Assembly (NCBI RefSeq): GCF_004369205.1
Contig: NZ_QFGA01000002.1
Location: 186,001 to 250,000, forward strand
Direction: 5' to 3'
DNA length: 64,000 bases
From: Pelotomaculum schinkii
GTDB lineage: Bacteria > Bacillota > Desulfotomaculia > Desulfotomaculales > Pelotomaculaceae
Within the stretch, counting starts at the first letter, position 1, and every line of letters begins with the position of its first letter. Both the position numbers and the translations under genes were made by a program. Under the pieces are notes generated by a model. It saw only the letters and a program-made list of their open reading frames with translations. It was not told the DNA's origin and did not search any database. Positions 35,672-44,156 of this stretch are shown here, one piece after another.

Positions 35672-35988
35672 CTGTAAAAATTATGGTTTAATTTATCATC
35701 CAAAACAATAACTCGATAAGTATCTATAATTGATAAATCCATATTACATAATTTAAATATCTTAAGTATTGTACCCATTTACAGTTTTAAAATACAAAAA
35801 GAAAAGGGACGACATATTGTCGTCCTCTATCCCGGATAAATATAAAATTCATTCAAAATGACATCCAACTATAAATAAAAAATAACTCCAACTATCTCTG
35901 GTTAAAACCTTTTATCTCACCCCTACTTCCCCCGGTTAACAAATTCCACAGGGACAACCTAACTCATACTCATAGTATTAGGGTATAG
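35672..35988. other. Gene-free stretch with a hairpin
   Basis: No gene. GGACGACA (from about 35807) pairs with TGTCGTCC (to about 35825) around a three-base loop. The region lies upstream of the deiminase gene on the minus strand, so its promoter should be here. Confidence 0.4.
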
Positions 35989-36330
35989 AAAAACCCGGAT
36001 TTTGAAAATGTCAAGGGCCAGCAGACAGCCAAGAGGTGTCTGGAAGTGGCCGCGGCAGGCGGTGATAATGTGGTTATGCTCGGCAGTCCCGGTTCCGGTA
36101 AAACTATGCTTGCCCGCAGCCTGCCCGGCATACTGCCGGATCTGACTTTTCAGGAGTCCTTAGACGTAACCAAGATTCACAGCCTGGCCGGGCTGCTCCC
36201 GGCGGGCCGGCCGTTGTTGACCAAACGCCCTTTTCGCTCCCCGCATCATTCTGCATCCACTGTAAGCATCATCGGCGGCGGAAGGATCCCCAAGCCTGGT
36301 GAAGTCTCGCTAGCCCATCACGGGGTACCT
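35989..36330 (+). pseudogene. comM internal fragment (AAA+ core)
   Basis: A stop precedes the frame at 35986. It reads KPDFENVKGQQTAKRCLEVA, GSPGSGKTMLARSLPGILPD (Walker A), LTKRPFRSPHHSASTVSIIG and GEVSLAHHGV, then ends at an unrelated junction. These are residues of ComM that normally follow directly after the N-terminal ChlI domain, which is found separately at 59313-59873. Both pieces are on the plus strand but in swapped order. Confidence 0.85.
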
Positions 36331-36545
36331 TAGCTTAGCAAAACCGAGAAGATCAGAAATAGAAATGCCCAACCATCGCCGTTCAAATAATTTCTCACTT
36401 TGGTGGGCAAATCACCCACGCTGACATCTTCATGAAGGCTGCGAGCAATCAAATCTTCCAGTTTAAAAAGGTTAAGACCCAAAATTATGTCTCTCCCTAA
36501 ATCTGGTATCTTTGTTATAAGAATTTGACCATATTTTAGTGTCAA
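36330..36545 (-). CDS. Short ORF of unknown nature
   Basis: 71 residues, soluble-looking for 50 residues (GQILITKIPDLGRDIILGLN) and ending in a hydrophobic stretch (WAFLFLIFSVLLS). No ribosome site or family recognised. It abuts the comM fragment and may itself be the end of a truncated gene. Confidence 0.3.
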   Translation of the reverse strand: MTLKYGQILITKIPDLGRDIILGLNLFKLEDLIARSLHEDVSVGDLPTKVRNYLNGDGWAFLFLIFSVLLS

Positions 36546-36731
36546 CCACAGATTTCAACAACTTAAAACAAACCATTAAAATAGGGATTCGCGACATCAC
36601 GCTCACCTGGTTTTGTCGAAAAATAAGCTTTTTTCATTTTACTCTAAATTAGCTTTTTCTTTTATTCTTCAGCTTCAGGGTTTCATTTTCTCAGTATTAA
36701 TACCTATGATCAAGTTAAATAAAGAAACAAA

Positions 36732-37355
36732 TCAAGGTGAATCCCTTTTTATTATTTCTTCTTTCTTTGTTTGCGGCAACCTATCATATAGCTCTTTAAT
36801 TTTTTTAGGTTGAGTTATCATAACATCTGCAACTATGTTGATTAATTCAAAAAGGCTTAAAACCATATCAGGATTATCATTTAAATCTATTGCCCCAGGA
36901 TATACATCCGCGTTCCCAATAACACGAATAATATCCAGGGCCTGTTGGATTTGAAGAGGTAATCCTTTTTTTACAAGACTAGCGATATCATCATTCATAT
37001 TTTTTCCAGGTTCACCAAGTAGTTTTGTTAGTTTTTGAACGCACAAACGTATTAATGCAAAAGCTCCACGTGGGGATTTATTAAAGATTGAACTTGCTTC
37101 GATATAATCCAATATTATCTCTTCACCCAAATCAGGGTTGGGTGGCATAATGCCACCATTATCGGGATATATCATTTTTTCATAATGCCATAAAGAATAC
37201 TTTTGGCAATTGCTGCAGAAACATATCATAAGGTAAGCAATATTATAATTTGAAACATCATATCTTGTCGGATGCCAAGATTGCTGTGCATATGAATTAC
37301 AATGAGGGCAAGTAAATACATCTTTTTTATACTGTGGCGGAGTAAATGGTATCAT
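36732..37355 (-). CDS. DUF4145-domain protein with zinc-finger-like N-terminus
   Basis: 207 residues with AGGAGGG upstream. The N-terminal part has two CxxC pairs (FTCPHCNSY and CFCSNCQKY) that may bind zinc. The C-terminal DUF4145 region contains SPRGAFALIRLCVQKLTKLL and VIGNADVYPG. DUF4145 domains often occur in restriction or defence loci, but no such partner is present here. Confidence 0.8.
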   Translation of the reverse strand: MIPFTPPQYKKDVFTCPHCNSYAQQSWHPTRYDVSNYNIAYLMICFCSNCQKYSLWHYEKMIYPDNGGIMPPNPDLGEEIILDYIEASSIFNKSPRGAFALIRLCVQKLTKLLGEPGKNMNDDIASLVKKGLPLQIQQALDIIRVIGNADVYPGAIDLNDNPDMVLSLFELINIVADVMITQPKKIKELYDRLPQTKKEEIIKRDSP

Positions 37356-37566
37356 AACATTTTTCCCTCCTGCATGTTAAATTCTGCCTATACATTCTAA
37401 AAATTTTTTTAGAAAACATCATTTACAAATACATGAATGAGATGCTTATTGACGACCGTTTGGTTTAGCAAAGCAATGGTATCCATTAATAATACAAGAA
37501 AGTCATCAAGTTTTCTCCGAATACAAGTCAAAGACAAGATCATCTTCATACATAAGCATCCCGGCT

Positions 37567-37785
37567 TTATGAATTGTTTGTAATAATGGATGGCTCCTGT
37601 TCGGTTGCCTCTATAACACTCAAAGTTTCATCAACTTTTATTTTAGAGAATAAATTTGGATAATTTTCTTTAAATAATAAGTTATTTTTAGTGTAACTGC
37701 TACCTTGTTGAACATTGTAATGTTTTCGTTGCCAACTAATAACCACAGAGAAAAGCACTCGCATAGTAATAGCAAACTTTGCCAA
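37567..37785 (-). CDS. Small ORF, unknown
   Basis: 72 residues with a short hydrophobic N-terminal part (FAITMRVLFSVVISW) and a polar remainder. No ribosome site is obvious and no family is recognised; it may be spurious. Confidence 0.25.
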   Translation of the reverse strand: MAKFAITMRVLFSVVISWQRKHYNVQQGSSYTKNNLLFKENYPNLFSKIKVDETLSVIEATEQEPSIITNNS

Positions 37786-38045
37786 GCCATAGAAAGTTGC
37801 ATATTCTAATAATCTTAATCTCTATCCAGTTACTACTAAATTCATTTTACTATCCTTACTTTAGAATATTTGTTGGTATTTTAATAAAAACATGATATAA
37901 TATTGAAGACATCAAGCATATCGGAATTGTTACGATTTATTATAAAGACATTAGTATATTTATGGCTGTAGCATTGAAAGATGGGTTTTTGAGGTTTTTT
38001 TCATAAGCGATGCTAACTGAGATAAAGAAAGCGAACGTGATGTGA

Positions 38046-39125
38046 ATGCTTAAAGTATTGGTTGTAGATGATTATCCTATGGAAGGGGAAGCCATTAATT
38101 ATATATTGAAGAAATACCGCCCTGAGATTAAATATCTGGGTCAGGCTTTCACCGGTAATAGCGGGCTGGAAATTACAAGGGAGAAAAATCCGGACATTGT
38201 TTTTGTAGACATTAAAATGCCTGGTATGGATGGCCTTAGCATGACCCGGAAATTAAAAGAGATTTCCCCCAAAACAAAAATTGTAATTGTCACCGCTTAT
38301 GATGAATTCGAATTTATTCAAACTGCATTGCGGCTAGGTGTAAACGACTACCTTTTGAAGCCTGTTCAGTCGCAGGAACTTCTCAATGTACTAGATTTGT
38401 TAAGTGCCCAACTGAATGAAGAAGAAAGTATTCCGGTGAAACCATACCTTACTGTCATTCCTCCGAAATATCAAGTATTGATGATGCAAATACAAGCTGG
38501 GGATACACAAAAATCCTGTAAGCTGCTGAATGAAATTTGGTTGGAACTGATTTCCGCTGCAAAAGAAGACGTGATTCTTACGCGTACAAGTTCCATTGAT
38601 CTTGCTAATTCAGTGCTCCAACTATGTGGTGAGAATAATTGTTGCAAAGAAGCAATTACGTCGGTCTACTATTCTTTTATCAAGAAAGTATCTACTGCAC
38701 AAAGCGTCAATTCCACCGAAAATTTCCTTAAAGAATTCGTTGAAAACTGTACCAATAGCTTTAATCAATACATTCATGAAGCCGGATATAGACAAATTTC
38801 ACGTTCAAAGGAGCTTATCGAACAAAGATTGCATACCAATATAACATTGGAAAGCATCGCCAAGGAAATTTTTATAAGTCCGTATTATTTGAGTCATTTA
38901 TTCAAAAAGAAAACCGGAGTCACCTTCATGCATTACGTGATTGAACGCCGACTTGAGAAGGCCAAGCAACTACTTGTCACAACTAATGATACAATCGAGC
39001 TAATTGCCTTAAAAACGGGCTACGAGGAATCAAATTCTTTCCGCCGTCTTTTTAAGAAAATTGTGGGTATATCTCCCAGCGAATATCGCACTTCAAGCAA
39101 AAAGCAACTTGAAGAAAAGGAATAG
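38046..39125 (+). CDS. AraC-type (YesN-like) response regulator of the BMC locus
   Basis: 359 residues: a receiver domain (1-120) with VVDDYP, phospho-acceptor Asp55 in VFVDIKMPG and YLLKPVQ, a middle helical linker, and a C-terminal AraC DNA-binding domain (about 255-355; ITLESIAKEIFISPYYLSHL and GYEESNSFRRLFKKI). It is transcribed towards the end of the accessory shell operon and shares a terminator with it. The cognate kinase is most likely the PocR-domain protein at 42676, so the pair probably activates both BMC operons in response to substrate. Confidence 0.92.
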   Translation: MLKVLVVDDYPMEGEAINYILKKYRPEIKYLGQAFTGNSGLEITREKNPDIVFVDIKMPGMDGLSMTRKLKEISPKTKIVIVTAYDEFEFIQTALRLGVNDYLLKPVQSQELLNVLDLLSAQLNEEESIPVKPYLTVIPPKYQVLMMQIQAGDTQKSCKLLNEIWLELISAAKEDVILTRTSSIDLANSVLQLCGENNCCKEAITSVYYSFIKKVSTAQSVNSTENFLKEFVENCTNSFNQYIHEAGYRQISRSKELIEQRLHTNITLESIAKEIFISPYYLSHLFKKKTGVTFMHYVIERRLEKAKQLLVTTNDTIELIALKTGYEESNSFRRLFKKIVGISPSEYRTSSKKQLEEKE

Positions 39126-39126
39126 A

Positions 39127-39158
39127 CCCCCGGTCAAAGCGAATGCTTCGGCCGGGGT
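39127..39158. terminator. Bidirectional terminator between regulator and eutN
   Basis: CCCCGG (39128-39133) pairs with CCGGGG (39152-39157), followed by TTTATT on the plus strand. Two convergent genes end on either side, within 10 bases. Confidence 0.75.
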
Positions 39159-39166
39159 TTATTCCT

Positions 39167-39436
39167 TTACTCATTAATATCAATCGTATCGATAATCCCA
39201 ACAATGGCAGCATCAACTGGTGTATCTGGGCTACCCACGGCCAATCTGGCTGCAGTTCCTCTAACCACCAGAACCTCCTCTCCGATGCCCGCGCCCACCG
39301 CATCGATAGCAACTTCTACCTTATTTTTGTATATGCCTTTGCTCTCCATTGGGCATATGGTAAGCAACTTGAATCCGGTAAGGAGCTCATCTTTTTTGGT
39401 TGCTACCACGTGTCCAACAACTTTTGCAATCAGCAT
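39167..39436 (-). CDS. EutN/CcmL-type BMC vertex protein (BMC-P)
   Basis: 89 residues, pentameric BMC-P protein that caps the vertices of the shell. Family strings: MLIAKVVGHVVATKKDELLT, KLLTICPM, AIDAVGAGIGEEVLVVRGTA ARL-type stretch, and PVDAAIVGIIDTI. It is the last gene of the operon aldehyde dehydrogenase, PduK-like, flavoprotein, EutN. It is the only vertex protein gene in the window, so a closed shell depends on it. Confidence 0.93.
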   Translation of the reverse strand: MLIAKVVGHVVATKKDELLTGFKLLTICPMESKGIYKNKVEVAIDAVGAGIGEEVLVVRGTAARLAVGSPDTPVDAAIVGIIDTIDINE

Positions 39437-39457
39437 AATTTTGGCCTCCCTTAACTA

Positions 39458-40246
39458 CTACGGCCTAACAATTTCGATGCCGCGCTCATAAGCAAGATCT
39501 CTTGCCGCCGACGTAATGAGTGTCCCTTTGCTTACCCGAAGCACTTTGCCTTCCCATTCGGCCACAGAACCCATACTCAGTACCCTTTCGGAAAATATCG
39601 TCGTGTCAGTGTTCTGTTGCTTCAAATACGCGTTTGCGCTATATCGTACGTCCTGTCTGGCGCATTGATTGACCTCTCTGCTAAGATCGGCTGCATTCAC
39701 GAGAAGAACTCCGTACTTTTCTAGGATCTTGCAATTTTCCTGCAGCCGATTAACATAAACTTGACTGCTCTTCAGTGATTTAGGACACATGGGATGGTTC
39801 ACATCACAGGCATCCTTAGCCGCAATTATTGGTTTTCCCTGCAACAGTCCCTGCATAAAGAGGGTTGTCATCAGATTGTCTGCGATTCCAAAGGCAACCT
39901 TTGCCGCAGTATTCAGGGTCAGAACCGGTACTGCGATCATGTCGGCATCTTTGACAAAATCAAGAGGAGACAATACATCGCTTTCGGTTACGATTTCTGA
40001 ATCAGGAAGCACCGAGCTGAACCAATCAATACCGAGCACCCGTTTTGCACTTGGTGTAAAAGCAGCAGTGATTTGGTATCCACTCGCTCGAAGCTCCTTT
40101 AACTGAGCTAGCGCTTCATCAGCCCCCAACTTCCCGCCACTGAAGAGTACAAGCAGTTTAAGGCCATCCGGCTTGCTAGGTACTTCTCCTAATTGTTTGA
40201 GTACCTCACGAACAATCAGCTCCACGGTTTCTTTGCTATAGTTCAC
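39458..40246 (-). CDS. BMC-associated flavoprotein
   Basis: 262 residues of the flavoprotein (Dfp/UbiX-like) fold, with LKLLVLFSGGKLGADEALAQ at the start of the nucleotide region, ADMIAVPVLTLNTAAKVAFG and IADNLMTTLF, the latter matching the L-N-T-x-A-K-x-x-x-G-I-x-D-N-L flavin-site string. Conserved Cys in DACDVNHPMCP. The N-terminal 20 residues (YSKETVELIVREVLKQLGE) resemble encapsulation peptides of lumen enzymes, so it is probably inside the compartment. Such genes recur in GRM loci; the reaction is not established. Confidence 0.75.
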   Translation of the reverse strand: MNYSKETVELIVREVLKQLGEVPSKPDGLKLLVLFSGGKLGADEALAQLKELRASGYQITAAFTPSAKRVLGIDWFSSVLPDSEIVTESDVLSPLDFVKDADMIAVPVLTLNTAAKVAFGIADNLMTTLFMQGLLQGKPIIAAKDACDVNHPMCPKSLKSSQVYVNRLQENCKILEKYGVLLVNAADLSREVNQCARQDVRYSANAYLKQQNTDTTIFSERVLSMGSVAEWEGKVLRVSKGTLITSAARDLAYERGIEIVRP

Positions 40247-40260
40247 GGCTCATACCTCCA

Positions 40261-40848
40261 TCACCGTTCAACCTCACCGTAATGGATGCAATCCTTATGA
40301 GGGTCACCTTTTCCTCGTGGGCAAATTGGGTCACCACAGAGGTTGCAGGTTGCCTTGCGCGTTGCAGGCTTACTGTCTGATGACGAAATTGCATTAACCG
40401 GTTCCGGTTTATCTGAGAGATCTATCAATACAGGTTCTACTTCCACAATTTCAACTATTTCCGTTTCGATTGCGTGAGTTTTCTCTGACAGGATTTCAGC
40501 AACCACTTCCGGCTCTTCAGCGACAGCTCCCTTTTCGGGTTTAGTTGTTTTCTGATAATAAACATTATCTGGAGAGTAAATCATCTCTTTAATTTCCTCA
40601 TGAGGTCGGGGCAAAAGGAGGACGCCCACAACTGAGGTTATTCTTGACGCTGCCACCGTACCAGCTGCAATCGCTGACTGAACAGCACCGATATTACCCG
40701 CCACCTTTACGGTTACCCATCCGACTCCTTTTGTCAGTTCATACCCAATGAGCCGGACATTTGCCGCTTTCACCGCAGCATCCGCGCACTCAATCGCGGC
40801 TGGAAGACCAACAACCTCCATTATGCCTAAAGCTTCAGCATTTGACAC
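40261..40848 (-). CDS. PduK-like BMC-H shell protein with C-terminal Cys cluster
   Basis: 195 residues. Residues 1-95 are a BMC domain (EALGIMEVVGLPAAIECADA, GWVTVKVAGNIGAVQSAIAA, VVGVLLLPRPHEE). An acidic linker rich in Glu/Val/Pro follows, then a tail CNLCGDPICPRGKGDPHKDC with four cysteines. PduK-type proteins share this build, and the tail is thought to bind an Fe-S cluster or metal. Gaps of 14 and 23 bases place it firmly in the operon. Confidence 0.88.
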   Translation of the reverse strand: MSNAEALGIMEVVGLPAAIECADAAVKAANVRLIGYELTKGVGWVTVKVAGNIGAVQSAIAAGTVAASRITSVVGVLLLPRPHEEIKEMIYSPDNVYYQKTTKPEKGAVAEEPEVVAEILSEKTHAIETEIVEIVEVEPVLIDLSDKPEPVNAISSSDSKPATRKATCNLCGDPICPRGKGDPHKDCIHYGEVER

Positions 40849-40871
40849 AAAAGCTTCACCTCGATTATTAT

Positions 40872-42332
40872 TTAAAGGGTTGAACTTCTCAAATTAAAAT
40901 CACCAATCAGGGAGCATCTCTGCGGGCGAGTAAAGGTTCGTGGGGACGTGAGCCCTTCTCCGGTCGCCCCTGCAACACTCAGGGTCATGTAGCCTTCACC
41001 GCCGAGGCCGAGACCACTATACGAAGGACCGTTCTTTACAAAAATGGTTGAGGAAACAGCTTTGGCAAATCTGGTCATGTTTGTGACATTCTTTGAATGC
41101 ATGATCGCGCTGTGTTGTCGTCCGCCCTCATAGCGAACAGCGAGTTCAATGGCCTCGTCGATGTCTTTCACGCGCACGATGGGCAGCAGGGACATAAGAT
41201 ATTCTTCCACAACTGTAATGTGGTCCTTGGGTGCTTCATAGGTAATGGCCTTTACTTCACCAGTCGTATTGATACCAATTGCCTTTAGAATAATCTCCGG
41301 ATCTTTGCCAATGTAATCCTTATTAGGCGAACCATCGGGTCGGGTTACCAAATTGGTTAGTTTGTCAATCATTGCCTTATCCCGGATGAAGTAAGCACCG
41401 TTTTTCTCCATCTCCGTAATAAGCACATCCGCAACAGAATCAACAACTACAATTTCTTTTTCACCCACGCACTGTATTCCGTTTTCAAAGTGACTACCCG
41501 CAATGATGCATTTCGCTGCATTGGCTAGGTCGGCGGTCTCATCGACAAGTGCTGGAGGATTACCAGGGCCTGCACCGATGGCCCTTTTGCCTGAGCACAG
41601 TACCGCCTTAACAACGCTCGGGCCGCCGGTTGCAAGAATGAAGCTGAGTTTCGGATGCTTCATCAGCTCTCCTGTCATCTCCATGGAGGTGCTACTTAAG
41701 GTAGTGATTACGTTATCCGGGCCACCGGCAGTAGCAATCGCCCTATTGATGATTTCAACAGTCTTTATCGATGTTTTAAATGCATTGGGATGTGGGCTGA
41801 AGACAACACTGTTTCCTGCTGCGATCATGCAAATACTGTTGTGAATTGTCGTCGTTGAGGGGCCGGTGGATGGTGTGATGCAACATGCCACACCCATTGG
41901 ACGGTGTTCGACCAAGGTCAAACCGTAGTCTCCAGAGAAAACCTCTGGGCGAATGTCCTCGGTGCCAGGTGTCTTCGCAATCGTCCAAAGTAGCTTTCGA
42001 ACCTTATCCTCATACCGCCCCATACCGGTTTCTTCTAATTCCATCTTTGCCAAAAGCTCAACATTCTCTTTAGTGTTTTCACGGATTGACTCGATGAGCT
42101 CGGCACGTTCCTCCAACGTCAGTTCCATGAGTTTTTTCTGTGCAGCATGAGCTGCTTGCACCGCCTCATCTGCGTTAGTAAAAATCCCGTTTTGTTTAAT
42201 ATTCTTCTTACAGTCGCCTCTAAAATCGCATTGAATAGGTTCTGCTGAATCCTGCTCCTGCATTTTGCCTTTGGCCATCACTTTAGCTACCATTTCAGCT
42301 ATCATTTGTACTGTTGCTTCGTTCATTTCCAT
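40872..42332 (-). CDS. CoA-acylating aldehyde dehydrogenase (PduP/EutE-like)
   Basis: 486 residues. It oxidises the aldehyde made by the signature enzyme to acyl-CoA with NAD+ inside the shell. The N-terminal helix (NEATVQMIAEMVAKVMAKG, 4-22) is a typical encapsulation peptide; a Cys-containing linker (QCDFRGDC) separates it from the catalytic domain. The catalytic Cys is Cys288 in ENGIQCVGEKE, and the cofactor region includes FILATGGPSVV. First gene of the accessory BMC operon, with AAAGGGG before its ATG and a divergent promoter region shared with the sensor kinase. Confidence 0.93.
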   Translation of the reverse strand: MEMNEATVQMIAEMVAKVMAKGKMQEQDSAEPIQCDFRGDCKKNIKQNGIFTNADEAVQAAHAAQKKLMELTLEERAELIESIRENTKENVELLAKMELEETGMGRYEDKVRKLLWTIAKTPGTEDIRPEVFSGDYGLTLVEHRPMGVACCITPSTGPSTTTIHNSICMIAAGNSVVFSPHPNAFKTSIKTVEIINRAIATAGGPDNVITTLSSTSMEMTGELMKHPKLSFILATGGPSVVKAVLCSGKRAIGAGPGNPPALVDETADLANAAKCIIAGSHFENGIQCVGEKEIVVVDSVADVLITEMEKNGAYFIRDKAMIDKLTNLVTRPDGSPNKDYIGKDPEIILKAIGINTTGEVKAITYEAPKDHITVVEEYLMSLLPIVRVKDIDEAIELAVRYEGGRQHSAIMHSKNVTNMTRFAKAVSSTIFVKNGPSYSGLGLGGEGYMTLSVAGATGEGLTSPRTFTRPQRCSLIGDFNLRSSTL

Positions 42333-42675
42333 GATAAACCCCTTTTCTCCGGCAGCTTAAAAGGCAGGTGATTCTAGCTGCAACCATCACCGCCGGGAAA
42401 TGATTGAGCATTTTTTTAATTGCTATATCGCTATATATTGTATTTTTTTTAAAGTGCTTTGTCTTCGGGTATATTTGCTGTAGGTCTTGCATATCTTGTT
42501 GTTTGATATCGTGCTTTATTAGTATCCTCTGGGTGATAATGCATTACCTGCCAAATATCGAACTTTTATTGCTTTTTTCGATATAAACGTGTACCAAAAA
42601 CTGCTCCCCAAAAACAATTATGTTACAATAAAACTGTACATCTACAACAGTGATATGAAGGAGGGTAAAGGACAA
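42333..42675. promoter_or_regulatory. Divergent promoter region of aldehyde dehydrogenase and PocR kinase
   Basis: AT-rich 340-base gap between two divergent genes. It must contain promoters in both directions and probably the operator of the AraC-type regulator. I cannot define the sites by eye. TATATCGCTATATATTG at 42424-42440 is a near-palindromic candidate. Confidence 0.45.
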
Positions 42676-43923
42676 ATGTCCCAAGATCGCATTTTTCAGT
42701 TAAGTGATATCATATCGTTCGATACGATGCAAGAGATCTTAAGTCACCTTTCCAATGTCACAGGTTTAACCACATTATTATCCGACAATAAAGGAATTGC
42801 TTTATTTGACGATGAAGTCAACTTTAACCCCTTGTGCCGCCGACTTCGCAATTCCCCCGCGGGTCATCTATGCGAAAAGTCGGACGCATATGCCGGTCTG
42901 GAAGCGGCACGTAGCGGCAAACCTTTTATCTATCGCTGCCACATGGGTGCGGTAGAGGCCGCAGTCCCTATCATTGTATGTGGAAATTATCTCGGAATCA
43001 TTTTAACAGGGCAGGCGCGCCTTGATAAACAAGACATGGACAAACTCGAACAAATCGTGAAACCGGATACTAACCTCAAGTATTTACAGCCAGATTTACA
43101 GGAACTTTATGACAGGCATTATCAGAGTCTGACCCTTGTCTCGTTGAAAAAGTTTTTGTCTTATGCGCATCTTCTTTTTGTGATAGCCAATTACATTGCC
43201 GAAATTGGCTATCGTAATATTATTCAAAAGCAGCTTAGTGAATATGAAGTCAATCTCTTGCAAGAGAAAAACAACAATTCAGAATTGGAAAAAGGACTCG
43301 CTTTGCTAAAACTAAAAAACATGCAAGCACAAATGAATCCACATTTTCTTTTCAACACGCTCAACACCATCAATCAGCAAGCTATATTAGAAGGGGCTGT
43401 GGAAACGCCAAAAATCATTCATGCTCTATCTGCTATTCTGAGAAAAACCCTGAAAACATCCAACCAGATTTTAACTATTGAAGAAGAATTAAACTACATT
43501 AAAAACTATCTTTATATCAAGGAGTTTGTCATCAGAGGGCGCGTACAAATAGAGCTTCATGTAGATGAATCCTGCCTAGATGGTCAGCTTCCTATCTTTA
43601 CGATACAACCGCTGGTTGATAATGCCTTGACCCACGGCCTGGAGCCAAAGGAAGAAGGCGGTAATCTTTCGATTTCGTTCGTAAGAGAAAACGATACCGT
43701 TACCATTCAGATAGAAGATACCGGTCTCGGCATGCCACATGAGGTATTGAAAGAAATATTGTTGCTCAAATCAAGTGAGCATACGAAAACCGTATCAATT
43801 GGAATAAATAATGTCATAAGAATACTAAATGACTATTTCGGAGCATCCTTCTCCTGGGATTTGAAAAGCATTCACGGCGAAGGAACCAAATTCACACTTC
43901 GTATTCCTTATCAGAAAAGGTAG
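42676..43923 (+). CDS. PocR-domain sensor histidine kinase (LytS-type)
   Basis: 415 residues from ATG 42676, preceded by AGGAGGG and AAAGGA; an earlier in-frame start at 42589 lacks a site. Residues about 12-180 form a PocR domain, a soluble sensory fold proposed to bind small hydrocarbons such as propanediol; conserved cysteines are Cys54, Cys66 and Cys88. A coiled coil (185-215) leads to the LytS-type kinase with phospho-accepting His223 (QMNPHFLFNTLN), N box QPLVDNALTHGLEP and IEDTGLGMP. No transmembrane segment, so it senses a cytosolic compound. Likely partner: the regulator at 38046. Confidence 0.92.
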   Translation: MSQDRIFQLSDIISFDTMQEILSHLSNVTGLTTLLSDNKGIALFDDEVNFNPLCRRLRNSPAGHLCEKSDAYAGLEAARSGKPFIYRCHMGAVEAAVPIIVCGNYLGIILTGQARLDKQDMDKLEQIVKPDTNLKYLQPDLQELYDRHYQSLTLVSLKKFLSYAHLLFVIANYIAEIGYRNIIQKQLSEYEVNLLQEKNNNSELEKGLALLKLKNMQAQMNPHFLFNTLNTINQQAILEGAVETPKIIHALSAILRKTLKTSNQILTIEEELNYIKNYLYIKEFVIRGRVQIELHVDESCLDGQLPIFTIQPLVDNALTHGLEPKEEGGNLSISFVRENDTVTIQIEDTGLGMPHEVLKEILLLKSSEHTKTVSIGINNVIRILNDYFGASFSWDLKSIHGEGTKFTLRIPYQKR

Positions 43924-44050
43924 AAAAAGTAATTCTAAGGAAGACCTATCAACGAGTAAAGTTAAAGTAGTAAAAACTACTGCAATCAGGAAACTTGTAC
44001 ATCAATTAAAACCGAAAGGCTAGAAAATAAGGTGTATATATTTTATTGGT

Positions 44051-44093
44051 AGGATGTTTTTCCGACTTGTGTGTTAGAAAAACATCCTTTTTC
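44051..44093. terminator. Bidirectional terminator after the kinase gene
   Basis: AGGATGTTTTT (44051-44061) pairs with AAAAACATCCT (44078-44088), followed by TTTT on the plus strand. It lies between the convergent kinase and membrane-protein genes. Confidence 0.8.
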
Positions 44094-44156
44094 ACTTTTT
44101 TACATATTACCTGCAGTATAGGTTGTTCAATTTGATAGATATGTGGCCATTTAGGT

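Noticed and set aside
36330-36545. Transposase fragment
   Set aside because: I considered it because of its neighbours, but found no transposase motif; left as an unknown short ORF.
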